A stretch of 64,000 nt of DNA. Source: Novosphingobium sp. PhB165. Its GTDB lineage: Bacteria; Pseudomonadota; Alphaproteobacteria; Sphingomonadales; Sphingomonadaceae. The position numbers and the translations under genes were made by a program. Below, piece by piece: positions 50,948-60,195 of this stretch; the stretch's first letter is position 1; the number at the start of each line of letters is the position of its first letter. The notes under the pieces were generated by a model. That model had not been told where the DNA came from. It made no database searches and worked only from the letters and a program-made list of their open reading frames with translations. The DNA lies in contig NZ_SLVB01000005.1 in NCBI RefSeq assembly GCF_004341845.1, positions 434,001 to 498,000 on the forward strand, in the 5' to 3' direction.

Positions 50948-53900
50948 TTACTGCCGCGGCACCCACACGCGCATGTCTACCTCGTCCGAAACCTTGAACG
51001 GCACGCCGCGCCGGTTGAGGAACAGCGCCTCCATCTCCGCCCGCGTGAAGGGCCGGGAGCCGAGGCGGCCGAACACCGCGATCTGGCCGCCGGTTTCGTC
51101 TACCGCGCGGTCGCGATCCAGCCCCTTGGACAGCGCGCGCGCCGCGCTGGGCGTGCGGGCCCAGGCGATCAGTTCGGGCATCGGCGCGGGCGAGAAGCCG
51201 TAGAAGTTCGGCTGGCTGGAGGGGGAGGTCAGTTGCACTACCTTCAGCCCGTTCACCCCGTCCGCCACATAGGCGAAGAGCGAGGCATTGGTGCTGCCCA
51301 CCACCACGTCGGACACGTCGTTCATCTGCCCGCCGAATGTCTCCTTGCGGTAGATCTGCGGGAACGGCGGGCGCAGCACGTCCACGATCACCAGACCCTC
51401 CGGCCCGCCCGCGACATAGGCATATGTGCGCGCCACATAGAGGCGGCGCGCGTCGGTGAGGTGCACCGTGCCCGACGCCACGGCGACCGGATTGCGCAAG
51501 TCGGTCACGTCGAATAGCTTCAGCCCCTCGCGGTCCGTCACCCAGAGATAGCGGAACTGCACCGCGCTGGCCCGCGCGTCTTCCAGCGGGCGAACGGCAG
51601 TGACTTTCGGGTGGAGCGGATCGTGCAGGTCCACTGCGACGAGGCCGACCTTGGCGGTGATATAGGCCACTTCGCCCGCCAGCGTCACATGGCGTGCGCC
51701 GTCCAGCACGTGATCCGGGTTCCACGTCAGCGCGCGGGTCAGGCGGTTGTTGCGGAATTCGCCGTCCGCCAGCGTGTCGATATCGACCAGGATCAGGCCT
51801 TCCTCGCTATCGGTAACGACGGCGTAGGAATAGATCGGCTCGAACGCCTGTTCCTGATTGGCATCGCGCAGGCTCATCGGAGTGCCGTCCGCCTTGTGCA
51901 GCGGCTGGCCTTTGGCATCGGCCAGCATGGTTGCGGCCATCTGGCGGTTGCGGGTGGGGGCGATCGGCTGGGTGGTGGCGATCGCCATGCAAGTGGCGTT
52001 CTTGCTCTTGACCCCGGTATCCTGACCCAAGGGTGAGAACGGCGCGGAAATCACTGCGTCGGACACGCCCTTGTTCGCCACCGAGGCGACGTCATAGACC
52101 TTGAAGCCGCCGCGCCCTTCGGCAACGAACATGTATTCGCCGCGCAATTGCAGGCAGCCGACCTGATCGCGCGTGCCCTGCGTGACATTGCGGAACTGTT
52201 CCAGCGGACGCGTCTCACCCGAGAGCTTGGCATCGAACGTACTGCCGCGGGTCCAGTTCTTCAACTCGCGCCCGTTCTGTTCGACATGCAGGCGCCAGTA
52301 ATCGGGATAGGCATAGCGCTGGAGGTAGGACCCGATCACCGCCTGCGGTTCATCCCATTCGGTAACACGCACGGCCTCGAATCCGGCTTCGAGCCCGACC
52401 CATGAATTGAGGCCTACGAAATTCACGAAATTGGTGCCCAGCAGCAGCGTCTGCGCCAGAATCGCGTTGTTGTCGTCCTTTTCGGACAAGTGGCAGTCCG
52501 AACAGGTCTTCGTCTCGGAAAGGCGGACCGTATGCGGGAAATGCGGCGCGAAGGCCTGGCTGGAGAAGCCCGCCGCGCTGATCGGCGGCTGCTGGATATA
52601 GATCCGTTCCCGATTGGCATTGGTGGAGGATAGCACCAGCGCCGATGTGGAGCGCACCGGCGCCACTTCCGCGCCCTTGGTGGTCATGTGCTTGCCAAGC
52701 TGGAACATGTCGTCCCGCGCGACTTGCGGGTTATAGGTCGCGAAGTTGCGCGTCTCCTCCCCTTCGAAGTGGTGGGAGGATGTTTTCCAGTTCGCCTCGA
52801 CCGGCAGATGGCAGCCGCCGCAACTGGTGGTCCACGAAAGGTGGCAGGTGAAGCAGGCCATCTCTTCCGTCTTGTGCGCGCGGTCGGCCATGGGCACGCC
52901 GGGGCCGAAGCGGAACGAACCGTCATCCGCGCCCGAACGGCTCATCAGCTTGGCGCGCGCGGCCTTGGCGTTGAATTCGGGAGAGGCGGGATCGACCGCG
53001 TTGACCACCAGCTTCACGTCCCACGAAAGGTTGGGATCCACCACCGATCGCTGCGTCAGGTGCCGCCTGCCGCCAACATCGGTGCGCCATTCGAAGCGGC
53101 GCTGGCCGTCGGCATTGCGCAGCAGCGAAAGGTCGGTGCCCTTGGGCGGCGCGGCCGGGCCGGAGGTGAGCAGGGTGGGCAGCGCGTCCGCCGTGCCGTG
53201 GCAGTCCTTGCAGCCGATCTCCACCGCGTTGGCGACTTCGCCCTGGATCAGCCCGTTGCCGTGGGCATCCTGCGCGAAGTGGCAATCGGCGCACTGCATG
53301 CCCTTTTCGGCGTGGATGTCCATCATGTGGACGGCCTTGCCGGGATTGACGCCGGGCTTCACGAATTTGCCTTCCCCGGCGCGGCGCCACTTTTCCGGAT
53401 CGTCGGGAGAGATGATGTGCGCCTTGTCGGTGCCCCAGGTGGCCATGTTGCCCCCGGCATCGAGCAGGTTGCCCGCGCGGTCCCGCTTGAAGATCGCGCG
53501 GAAGGCCCAGCCGTGGCCGTGGTAATCGGCGAACTGGGTGTCCTTCAGTTCGGGATTGAGATCGTAGAGGTTGCGCAGGAAGTCGATATCGCCCCACTTG
53601 CCGCGCGGGGCGGCGCCTTCGGGATTGCGATCGTTCACCGCGCGCACTTCGGCGGCGGTGGGGTACTTCTGCTTTTCCGGCCACATCATCGGCGCATCCG
53701 CCTCGTAATCCCACATCGTGTAGCCGAGGTAGGAATTCAGGAAGATGTTGGGCTGGTGCATGTGGCAGTTCATGCACTGCGCGGTGGGAATGGCGCGGGT
53801 GAACACATGCTGGAGCGGGTGGCCGCGTTCGCGCTTGTCCGCCCCCTGTCCACTTTCGGCGTCATGCCCGTCCTTGAGAGCGCCATGCGCGCCCCGCTGG

Positions 53901-55021
53901 GTGAGGGCGGCGATGGTGGGATCGCGGGTGATGCTCTGCCCGTCACGACCGAGGCTGGCATAGATCAGCGAGTGGCGCGGTTCCCGGTCGTTGGCATAGA
54001 TCACGTGGCAGGCCGTACAGCCGGAGGAGCGATAGTCGCCCGGCTGGTCGTTCGTGCCCATGAACCAGGTATAGGGATCGTTGAGGCGCGTCTTGTGGAT
54101 GTTGAGCACCGGAATGGCCACGCGAAGGCCGGTGCCGGGGCCACGGTTGGACTGCTTCAGGTCCGGCCGGCCCGGCTCCTCCAGCCGCTGGATTGATCCG
54201 GACAGGTTCGGCAGGCCCACTTCCGCAAAGCCCGACCCATTGGTGCGTCCACCTTGTTCGAACACGCGGAACACGTCGGCAGGGGGCATGACGTTCCAGG
54301 TCGGCAACGGATAGAGCGCCGCCAGCGCGCCGCGTGCTTCCTGCGCGGGCGTTACCGTGCCGGGCGGGGTGCCGGGGGAGAGCAGCTTCGCAGGCTCTCC
54401 CTTGGCGGTGTAGGCCTCCCCGAAGATGTAGTTCTTGAACGGCGCGATGCCGTTGTTGTACGCCGCGCCGCCCCAGAGCATGGCGCCGGTCGCCATCAGC
54501 GAACGTTCCGCCGCCTCGATCGCGGGCATGTGGCAATTGCCGCAGGAATCACGCGCCACGCGGTAGTCGCCGGGATTGACGAAGCGGATGTATTCGGGCG
54601 CTTCCTTGTTCAGCAGGGTATAGCTGCGTTCCGGATTGGCGGAACTCGGCCAGTTCCAGCCGTGCGGATAGCGCGGCAGCACATGCGCCTTGTTCCGCGC
54701 GGCCACATAGTCGGGATGGTCGAAACCCAGTTCCGGGCGGCCGCGCACGGCGGGATTGCCGCCGTGGCAGTCCACGCAGCCCAGTTGCACGGCCGGACTG
54801 GCATGCATCGAAGGCGCATCGGAATCGGTATGGCAGGTGAGGCACCCTGCGGATTTCGAGAGCACATCCGCCGCGCTCTGCCGCGCCGGGGCGGCCGGCG
54901 CGCGGACCAGTGAATAATCGCGCGTGACGGGTCGTTCCTCGCTGCTCGCCGTGAGCCGCGCCGCCGGAATGGCAAAGGCGGTCAGCAGCGCCAGAAGGAA
55001 GACGAGGCGGCTCAAGCGCAT
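50948..55021 (-). CDS. Decahaem cytochrome c with LVIVD-type propeller
   Basis: A 1357-residue exported protein with a signal peptide (RLVFLLALLTAFAIPAARLT). It has ten CXXCH sites in order: CLTCH (60-64), CVDCH (82-86), CGNCH, CTACH, CMNCH, CADCH, CKDCH, CFTCH, CGGCH, CSDCH, all in the first two thirds. The last third has repeated beta units like YVAGGPEGLVIVDVLRPP and YVADGVNGLKVVQL, matching LVIVD repeats that form a beta-propeller. This suggests a periplasmic or surface electron carrier with a propeller docking domain. It is the last gene of the operon; its ATG overlaps the barrel gene's stop (TGATG). Confidence 0.88.
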   Translation of the reverse strand: MRLSRLVFLLALLTAFAIPAARLTASSEERPVTRDYSLVRAPAAPARQSAADVLSKSAGCLTCHTDSDAPSMHASPAVQLGCVDCHGGNPAVRGRPELGFDHPDYVAARNKAHVLPRYPHGWNWPSSANPERSYTLLNKEAPEYIRFVNPGDYRVARDSCGNCHMPAIEAAERSLMATGAMLWGGAAYNNGIAPFKNYIFGEAYTAKGEPAKLLSPGTPPGTVTPAQEARGALAALYPLPTWNVMPPADVFRVFEQGGRTNGSGFAEVGLPNLSGSIQRLEEPGRPDLKQSNRGPGTGLRVAIPVLNIHKTRLNDPYTWFMGTNDQPGDYRSSGCTACHVIYANDREPRHSLIYASLGRDGQSITRDPTIAALTQRGAHGALKDGHDAESGQGADKRERGHPLQHVFTRAIPTAQCMNCHMHQPNIFLNSYLGYTMWDYEADAPMMWPEKQKYPTAAEVRAVNDRNPEGAAPRGKWGDIDFLRNLYDLNPELKDTQFADYHGHGWAFRAIFKRDRAGNLLDAGGNMATWGTDKAHIISPDDPEKWRRAGEGKFVKPGVNPGKAVHMMDIHAEKGMQCADCHFAQDAHGNGLIQGEVANAVEIGCKDCHGTADALPTLLTSGPAAPPKGTDLSLLRNADGQRRFEWRTDVGGRRHLTQRSVVDPNLSWDVKLVVNAVDPASPEFNAKAARAKLMSRSGADDGSFRFGPGVPMADRAHKTEEMACFTCHLSWTTSCGGCHLPVEANWKTSSHHFEGEETRNFATYNPQVARDDMFQLGKHMTTKGAEVAPVRSTSALVLSSTNANRERIYIQQPPISAAGFSSQAFAPHFPHTVRLSETKTCSDCHLSEKDDNNAILAQTLLLGTNFVNFVGLNSWVGLEAGFEAVRVTEWDEPQAVIGSYLQRYAYPDYWRLHVEQNGRELKNWTRGSTFDAKLSGETRPLEQFRNVTQGTRDQVGCLQLRGEYMFVAEGRGGFKVYDVASVANKGVSDAVISAPFSPLGQDTGVKSKNATCMAIATTQPIAPTRNRQMAATMLADAKGQPLHKADGTPMSLRDANQEQAFEPIYSYAVVTDSEEGLILVDIDTLADGEFRNNRLTRALTWNPDHVLDGARHVTLAGEVAYITAKVGLVAVDLHDPLHPKVTAVRPLEDARASAVQFRYLWVTDREGLKLFDVTDLRNPVAVASGTVHLTDARRLYVARTYAYVAGGPEGLVIVDVLRPPFPQIYRKETFGGQMNDVSDVVVGSTNASLFAYVADGVNGLKVVQLTSPSSQPNFYGFSPAPMPELIAWARTPSAARALSKGLDRDRAVDETGGQIAVFGRLGSRPFTRAEMEALFLNRRGVPFKVSDEVDMRVWVPRQ

Positions 55022-56853
55022 CAGTAACTCACGATCACATTGGCGAGCACCGAGTAATAGCTGCGGTTGCCCTGATTGTTGTCGAACAGGTCGCGGAAGC
55101 CCTTGCCCGCCACCAGCGTCGCGGCGCTGAGGCGCATCACGATGTTCTGCGTCGCTTTCGGCCGCCAGACCGCCGCCATCGACAGGTCCCAGCCGATATC
55201 GCCCGGGATCGAACCTTCGTTGCGCAGCGTTTGCAGCACGGTGGTATTCTCGAACCACAAGTGGTTGGCATTGCCTGACAGGCGCAGCTCAGGCGTCAGG
55301 TCGAAGTCCGCGCCCGCGCCGGCCAGCATGGTGCCGGGGTTGTTGAAGTTCGACTGGCCCTGTTCCTTCGACGAGCGCAGCGAATTGAGAATGCCGTTGC
55401 GCCCGTTGATGGAGATCACCCGGCCGCCGCCCGCGAACGGGATCGACTGGCGGATCCAGTAACTGGTGTCCGCGCCTGCGAAGACCGGGTTTTCGAACAC
55501 CGCATCGAAGCCGGTTTCCGTATTGTCGTACGGATCATGATCGCCGCTGGCCCAGAGGCCGGACAGACGGAAGCGCATCCAGTTATGATCGTAGCTCAGT
55601 TCGCCGGCGGCGAAGAAGGCGCGGATGTTCGCGGGGCGTCCGGTGAAAATGCTGTCCCGATCCTGCCCCAGCGCGGCATAGGCCGATGCGGTGAGGTTCA
55701 GGCGACCGACATGCCCATCGGCATTGTAGCCAAGGTAATAGACGTCATAATCGCGCCCGCGCAGATTGCCGATCAGCGCCGGGCGGACGGGAAAGCCGTT
55801 ATCGTCGATCTCGATCCGGCCCGCTTCGCGATTGCGGTTGTAGGCAAGGGTGATCTGGCTGGTGAGGGCGGGGATCAGGAAATCCTGCCGGTAGACGTTG
55901 GCAATGAACAGCAGATCGTCGCGCGGGCGCTGGACCACCGAATTGAGGCCGGAATTGGTGTCCTTCTCCAGCCGCCAGAACGCGGCGAGGTTGTATTGGA
56001 AGCGATTGCCGTCGCGGTTGCCGAACAGGCGGATGCCAAGCTGCTGGTCGTTGAACAGGAAGCCCCGAAAATCGGCCTGAAACGGCTGGATGCCGACGCG
56101 GATGGAATCGAAATCGTACCGGTCGGACACGTTGCGCAGGTGATAGTCCACGAACAGTTCCTGCACGCCCAGGAACTGGTCAGCGCGGTGCGAGGGCTTG
56201 CTGGGCTCGACATGCAGCACGCGCTTTTCGGGCACGTTCACGTAGTTGTAGTTGAACGCGAGGGCGACGCGGTACTCGATCTCCGGCGGCTTGAACGCCG
56301 TGTTGCCCTTGGTCAGCCCGGCGCCGAGGATGAAGGTCTGCGAGAAGACGAGGCTGGCATCCTTGCCGAACACATCCAGACTGCCCGGCCGCTCGGTAGT
56401 CTGCACGCCCACGGGAATGGGGAAAGTGCGCGGTTCGAACACCGTGTCCGATATCGCGGAGAGCGAGAAGAACCAGTCGTCCCCCGTGATCGGCAGCCAT
56501 TTCACTTTGGCGCGGTCGATCGGGCGATCGCCCTTCAGGGTGTTCTGGTGATAGGGATCGAACCAGCGTTCCTTCACCACGCCCAGCGTTTCGATCAGGC
56601 GCCAGCGGTCCGGCACCGGGATCTGGTCGGTGGGAAAAGCCTCAGGCGGGGGCGCGCGCACGGCGCCGGGATTGTCCTGCGTGACGCGGTCGGGCAGCGG
56701 CGCCTGATAGCCGGGACGGCGGCGGCCGGGGATCACGCCGTTATCGACATCCTCTGGCGGGGCTTCGCTGCCCGGTGCATCCAGCACCGGCGGCTCAGCA
56801 GCGGGCGGCGCCGCCTGCGCGACTATCAGGGGGACGAGAAGGGCGCTCAGCAC
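55021..56853 (-). CDS. Predicted outer-membrane beta-barrel of the cytochrome operon
   Basis: A 610-residue protein: signal-like start MLSALLVPLIVAQAAPPAA, a Pro-rich linker, a conserved-looking entry WFDPYHQNTLKGDRP (about residue 97), then many alternating amphipathic strands rich in Tyr, Phe, Asp and Asn, ending in VIVSY with a terminal aromatic as in outer-membrane barrels. It resembles porin partners of multihaem cytochromes (MtrB/PioB-like role) by context only; the N-terminal CXXC of MtrB is absent. The start is a GTG one base after the preceding stop, and its stop overlaps the decahaem gene. Confidence 0.75.
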   Translation of the reverse strand: MLSALLVPLIVAQAAPPAAEPPVLDAPGSEAPPEDVDNGVIPGRRRPGYQAPLPDRVTQDNPGAVRAPPPEAFPTDQIPVPDRWRLIETLGVVKERWFDPYHQNTLKGDRPIDRAKVKWLPITGDDWFFSLSAISDTVFEPRTFPIPVGVQTTERPGSLDVFGKDASLVFSQTFILGAGLTKGNTAFKPPEIEYRVALAFNYNYVNVPEKRVLHVEPSKPSHRADQFLGVQELFVDYHLRNVSDRYDFDSIRVGIQPFQADFRGFLFNDQQLGIRLFGNRDGNRFQYNLAAFWRLEKDTNSGLNSVVQRPRDDLLFIANVYRQDFLIPALTSQITLAYNRNREAGRIEIDDNGFPVRPALIGNLRGRDYDVYYLGYNADGHVGRLNLTASAYAALGQDRDSIFTGRPANIRAFFAAGELSYDHNWMRFRLSGLWASGDHDPYDNTETGFDAVFENPVFAGADTSYWIRQSIPFAGGGRVISINGRNGILNSLRSSKEQGQSNFNNPGTMLAGAGADFDLTPELRLSGNANHLWFENTTVLQTLRNEGSIPGDIGWDLSMAAVWRPKATQNIVMRLSAATLVAGKGFRDLFDNNQGNRSYYSVLANVIVSY

Positions 56854-56854
56854 G

Positions 56855-58843
56855 TCATAGTCCCTGGCAGACGTTCTGGTCGCTGGTGTCCAGGAACGGC
56901 GCGAACGGGCAATTGATATAGCGCAGCCGTACGCCGCTGCCGTTCACGTTCACCACGATCTGGTCCGCCCGGATCGCCGCCGGGGCATTGCCCAGCGTGC
57001 CCAGCTTGACCCCGGCATTGTTGGTGCCGAGGAACGAGATCATGTCGTCCTGATCGATGCCGTCGCCCGACACGCCGATGGCGCCCACCAGCACATTGCC
57101 GCGATAGATCGGCACCGATCCGGGAAAGATCTGGATGCCGTTCTGCAAACGATTCTGGCCGCTGGCCGCATCGGGCAGATACGTGCAGCGCGCCTGCGTA
57201 TCGGCCGCGCTGGCCCCGGTCACATAGTTCAGGTGCTGGGCAAGGTTGGTCAGCACCAGTGCCGATTGCAGCCCGGTGGAGAACGGGTTCCACTGCGCGA
57301 TCGGGCGTGAGAGCGGCCCGTTCGGATTGCCCACTTCGCCATCGGGGAAATAGGGGCGTGACAGGTTGCCGCCCGAACGATCGGCAAAGGCGTAAGTGCC
57401 GGTCAGCGCATTGGCATCGTTCAGGAACGTGCGCACTTTGCCGACGAAGCCCTGCACATCGGCGCTGGGATCGGCCAGGAGATCGCTACCCGCGTGGCTG
57501 CCAGAGAAGAACGCGGCGGTGCGCGCCTTCTGAAGCGAAACGTCCGCGCCGAAGATCGGCGCATCGGGTGCGCGGACAATGCCCAGCACCGCGCCATGCG
57601 TATCGACCATGGAGATCGTCACTTGCGCGCGGCTGTCCAGCGGTTGACGGATCTGGGCGCGGGCGCGGGTCATGATCGCGAAGGCCTGTTCCAGCACCGT
57701 GCGCACTTCGTCGGCAGTGAGCGGCTGGGCCACGTCTCCGCCATCGGTGGCGGCGCGGATCGGGAAGCGATTGGCGCCGCTGCCGTCGGTCAGCACGAAG
57801 GCGTCACGGTCGGAAAACTCGGCGCTGGTGGAGGCGCGAATGCCGGAGCTTTCGGAGCCATAGGCGGTGCCTGCGCGCAAAGTGGCGGTCTCGAAGTAGC
57901 CGCGCACGGTGACGAGGCTGCCCAGCGCGGGCGCGGTCTGCGCGTATGTAGCGGCGGAAACGTCGAACAGGCCGGTGTAGACCGCGTCCGAATAGCGCAG
58001 CTGTGTGCCGTCCACATAAATGCGGTCGGCCTGAATGCTGGCAGGAGCCTCGAAGCCCACTGTGCCCGCCAGCGCGATTTGCTCGTCGATGTCGGTATCG
58101 GTGTCGAGCACATTGGTATCGAGCGAATAGGCCCCGTCCGCACTGACGCCCACGCCGCCGACCAGCACGCCGTCGATATAGAGCGGAAAGCCCCCCGGAT
58201 CGGCCGAAAGCCCCAGCGGAGAACGCTTGGGCCCGATCATCGCGGCATTGCCGGACGCCTGAAAACGCTGCGCGAAATCGGAGCAGGGAAGCTGGCTGAA
58301 CTGCACGCCGAACAGCGGCCCGCTCTCCAGCCCCACAGTGCTTGGCGCGGGCGGGAAGTGCTGCTGCACGATCATGCTGGCGGTGCGCGTGGAGAAGGCA
58401 TTGCCACCGCTGGACAAGTACGCCCCGGTCACGGCCTTGGCGATGGCGGCAGCTTCGGACGGGACCGAAAGGCCCTGAATGTCGATGTTCTGGCCGTTCG
58501 GCGCATCGGGGATTTTTGCCGTGGCCGGCGCGCCGTTCATCCGGAACACGGCCAGCACGTTGCCCACCCGGTCCACCACCGCGATCGTGCCGGGATGGCC
58601 CGATTGGCTGGCCTGCGCGGCGGCCTGCGCGACGACTTTGCCCACTTGGGCCGATGTCAGCGCAAGCTGCGCGGGCGCGGTATATTCGCCCAGTACGGTG
58701 CCCGTGCCTCCACCCGAAGAACTGCCGCCGGAACTGCTGCCGCCCGAACCGCTTCCGGAAGTTCCGCCGGAAGACCCGTCACTCCCCCCGCAGGCGGCGA
58801 GCAGAGCGAAGGCGGCAATGGCGATTATCGATCGCAGGCGCAT
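56855..58843 (-). CDS. Two-domain GlcG/HbpS-like lipoprotein
   Basis: A 662-residue predicted lipoprotein (lipobox LAAC at about 15-18) with a Gly/Ser spacer of about 30 residues. Two GlcG/HbpS-like units follow: the first with PGTIAVVDRVGNVLAVFRM and the second with VTISMVDTHGAVLGIVRAPD. Each is followed by segments with ARTAAFFSG- or PSEAAAIAKA-type helices and IDGVLVGGVGVSADG / YRGNVLVGAIGVSGDG. HbpS proteins bind haem; haem handling for the neighbouring cytochromes is a reasonable inference. It overlaps the cytochrome gene by one base (TGATG). Confidence 0.78.
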   Translation of the reverse strand: MRLRSIIAIAAFALLAACGGSDGSSGGTSGSGSGGSSSGGSSSGGGTGTVLGEYTAPAQLALTSAQVGKVVAQAAAQASQSGHPGTIAVVDRVGNVLAVFRMNGAPATAKIPDAPNGQNIDIQGLSVPSEAAAIAKAVTGAYLSSGGNAFSTRTASMIVQQHFPPAPSTVGLESGPLFGVQFSQLPCSDFAQRFQASGNAAMIGPKRSPLGLSADPGGFPLYIDGVLVGGVGVSADGAYSLDTNVLDTDTDIDEQIALAGTVGFEAPASIQADRIYVDGTQLRYSDAVYTGLFDVSAATYAQTAPALGSLVTVRGYFETATLRAGTAYGSESSGIRASTSAEFSDRDAFVLTDGSGANRFPIRAATDGGDVAQPLTADEVRTVLEQAFAIMTRARAQIRQPLDSRAQVTISMVDTHGAVLGIVRAPDAPIFGADVSLQKARTAAFFSGSHAGSDLLADPSADVQGFVGKVRTFLNDANALTGTYAFADRSGGNLSRPYFPDGEVGNPNGPLSRPIAQWNPFSTGLQSALVLTNLAQHLNYVTGASAADTQARCTYLPDAASGQNRLQNGIQIFPGSVPIYRGNVLVGAIGVSGDGIDQDDMISFLGTNNAGVKLGTLGNAPAAIRADQIVVNVNGSGVRLRYINCPFAPFLDTSDQNVCQGL

Positions 58844-60195
58844 CAGTGCAACGCTCCGATCGCGCGGGTGGCCTGGCCCAGCGCGGCGCGGAAGGCGGGG
58901 GGATCGAAACGCTCGGGCGCGGCGGTGGCGGCATAGGCGCGGTTGATTTCGCCCCGGATACCGGCAGCGGCGCCCACGGTGACGCGGCCGTCGCGCACCA
59001 GCGCGTTCAGCAGGGTGTCCACTGCCATCACCGCCTGCGCCGATCCGGTATAGTCGGTGAAGCGCGCGGTCGTGGTCTTGCCCGAAATCGCGGCGATCAC
59101 CGAAAAGGCGGTGTCGCCCGAATAAGTGCGTGCGGCCAGAGTGTCTGAAAGAGTTGCTGCGGCTGTGCCCAGTGCTTGCGCGGCGGCCACGCTCTGCGGG
59201 CGGCCCTTGGCCATGGCGGCATGGAAGCCGCGCGCGGCGGCATCGAAACGCGCGGCTTCCGCCGGGGCGAGCGTGGCGGCAACGGCCGACAGCATGATCA
59301 TGTTCTCGTCATTGAAGGGGGGATTGCCGAAGGGGATCGGCCGGCCGGGATTGACCTCGAACTTGCGGACCGCGCCCGGATCGTCGCTGATCGGGCGGTG
59401 GCACGAATGGCAGTCGAAGAAGGTGAACTGCGGGAACAGGCCCTCGTTCGCCAGCGCGGGATCGGCGAAAAGCCGCGTCTGGCGGCGGATCGCCTCAGCC
59501 TGCCCGACGGCCCAAAGCTGCACGCTGTCCAGCCGGCCCTTGCGCTTCGCATAGTCGCCGTCGAGGTCGTAATGCGCCTGCAGCGCGGAGAACAGGTCCA
59601 GTTCGAAGGAAACGCGCGGGTGCCCGGCGGCCATCATCGCATGGGTGACGAACTGCCCCGGCTTGTCGCTGCCGTAATGGCAATCGAGGCAAACGCGGGC
59701 GCGCACTTGCGGCTTGTCTAGCGCGGTCATCCCGGCGGCCAGATTGCCGGCATGGCTGGCGGGCATGGCATAGTGGCTGGAAATCCAGCCCGAAGCCGCG
59801 CCGTGGCAGGATTCGCAGCCCACCCCGTCGGACGCCTGATAGCGTTCGCCCCGCGCGGCGGCGGGCGCATTGGTAGCATGGCAGCCAAGGCACGCCGGCG
59901 CCGAAGCCGCGCTGCCAAGCCCCAGCGCCGCCGCGATCCTCTGGCCGCGCGTTCCGGAAAGTACCGCCGCCGCGCGCGAGTGGGCACCGGCGGGGCTGGA
60001 CGGGTCTTGCCACAACCGCAGTTCGTCCTGCCGCACGACTTTGCCATCGCCTTCGCCGCGCCCGTGGCAGGTCGATCCCGCGCAACTGGCGACACCGAGG
60101 TAGTTGGCCGCCTGTGCCATCGTTGCCGCAGTCAGGCAGGCAAGCGCGATGACCAGCAGCCGGGCCAGCAGGGACTTCCGTTTCTTCGCAATCAC
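58843..60195 (-). CDS. Pentahaem-type periplasmic cytochrome c
   Basis: A 450-residue exported cytochrome with a signal peptide (about 8-32, ending ATMAQA). Five haem sites are visible: CAGSTCH (spacing CX4CH, unusual), CLGCH, CESCH, CLDCH and CHSCH. Several distant His residues (HYAMPASHAG, THAMMAAGHP) could be axial ligands, as in the c554-like cytochromes. A helical Ala-rich C-terminal domain of about 170 residues has no haem site. The GTG start at 60195 overlaps the stop of the large repeat protein gene by 4 bases. Confidence 0.85.
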   Translation of the reverse strand: MIAKKRKSLLARLLVIALACLTAATMAQAANYLGVASCAGSTCHGRGEGDGKVVRQDELRLWQDPSSPAGAHSRAAAVLSGTRGQRIAAALGLGSAASAPACLGCHATNAPAAARGERYQASDGVGCESCHGAASGWISSHYAMPASHAGNLAAGMTALDKPQVRARVCLDCHYGSDKPGQFVTHAMMAAGHPRVSFELDLFSALQAHYDLDGDYAKRKGRLDSVQLWAVGQAEAIRRQTRLFADPALANEGLFPQFTFFDCHSCHRPISDDPGAVRKFEVNPGRPIPFGNPPFNDENMIMLSAVAATLAPAEAARFDAAARGFHAAMAKGRPQSVAAAQALGTAAATLSDTLAARTYSGDTAFSVIAAISGKTTTARFTDYTGSAQAVMAVDTLLNALVRDGRVTVGAAAGIRGEINRAYAATAAPERFDPPAFRAALGQATRAIGALH

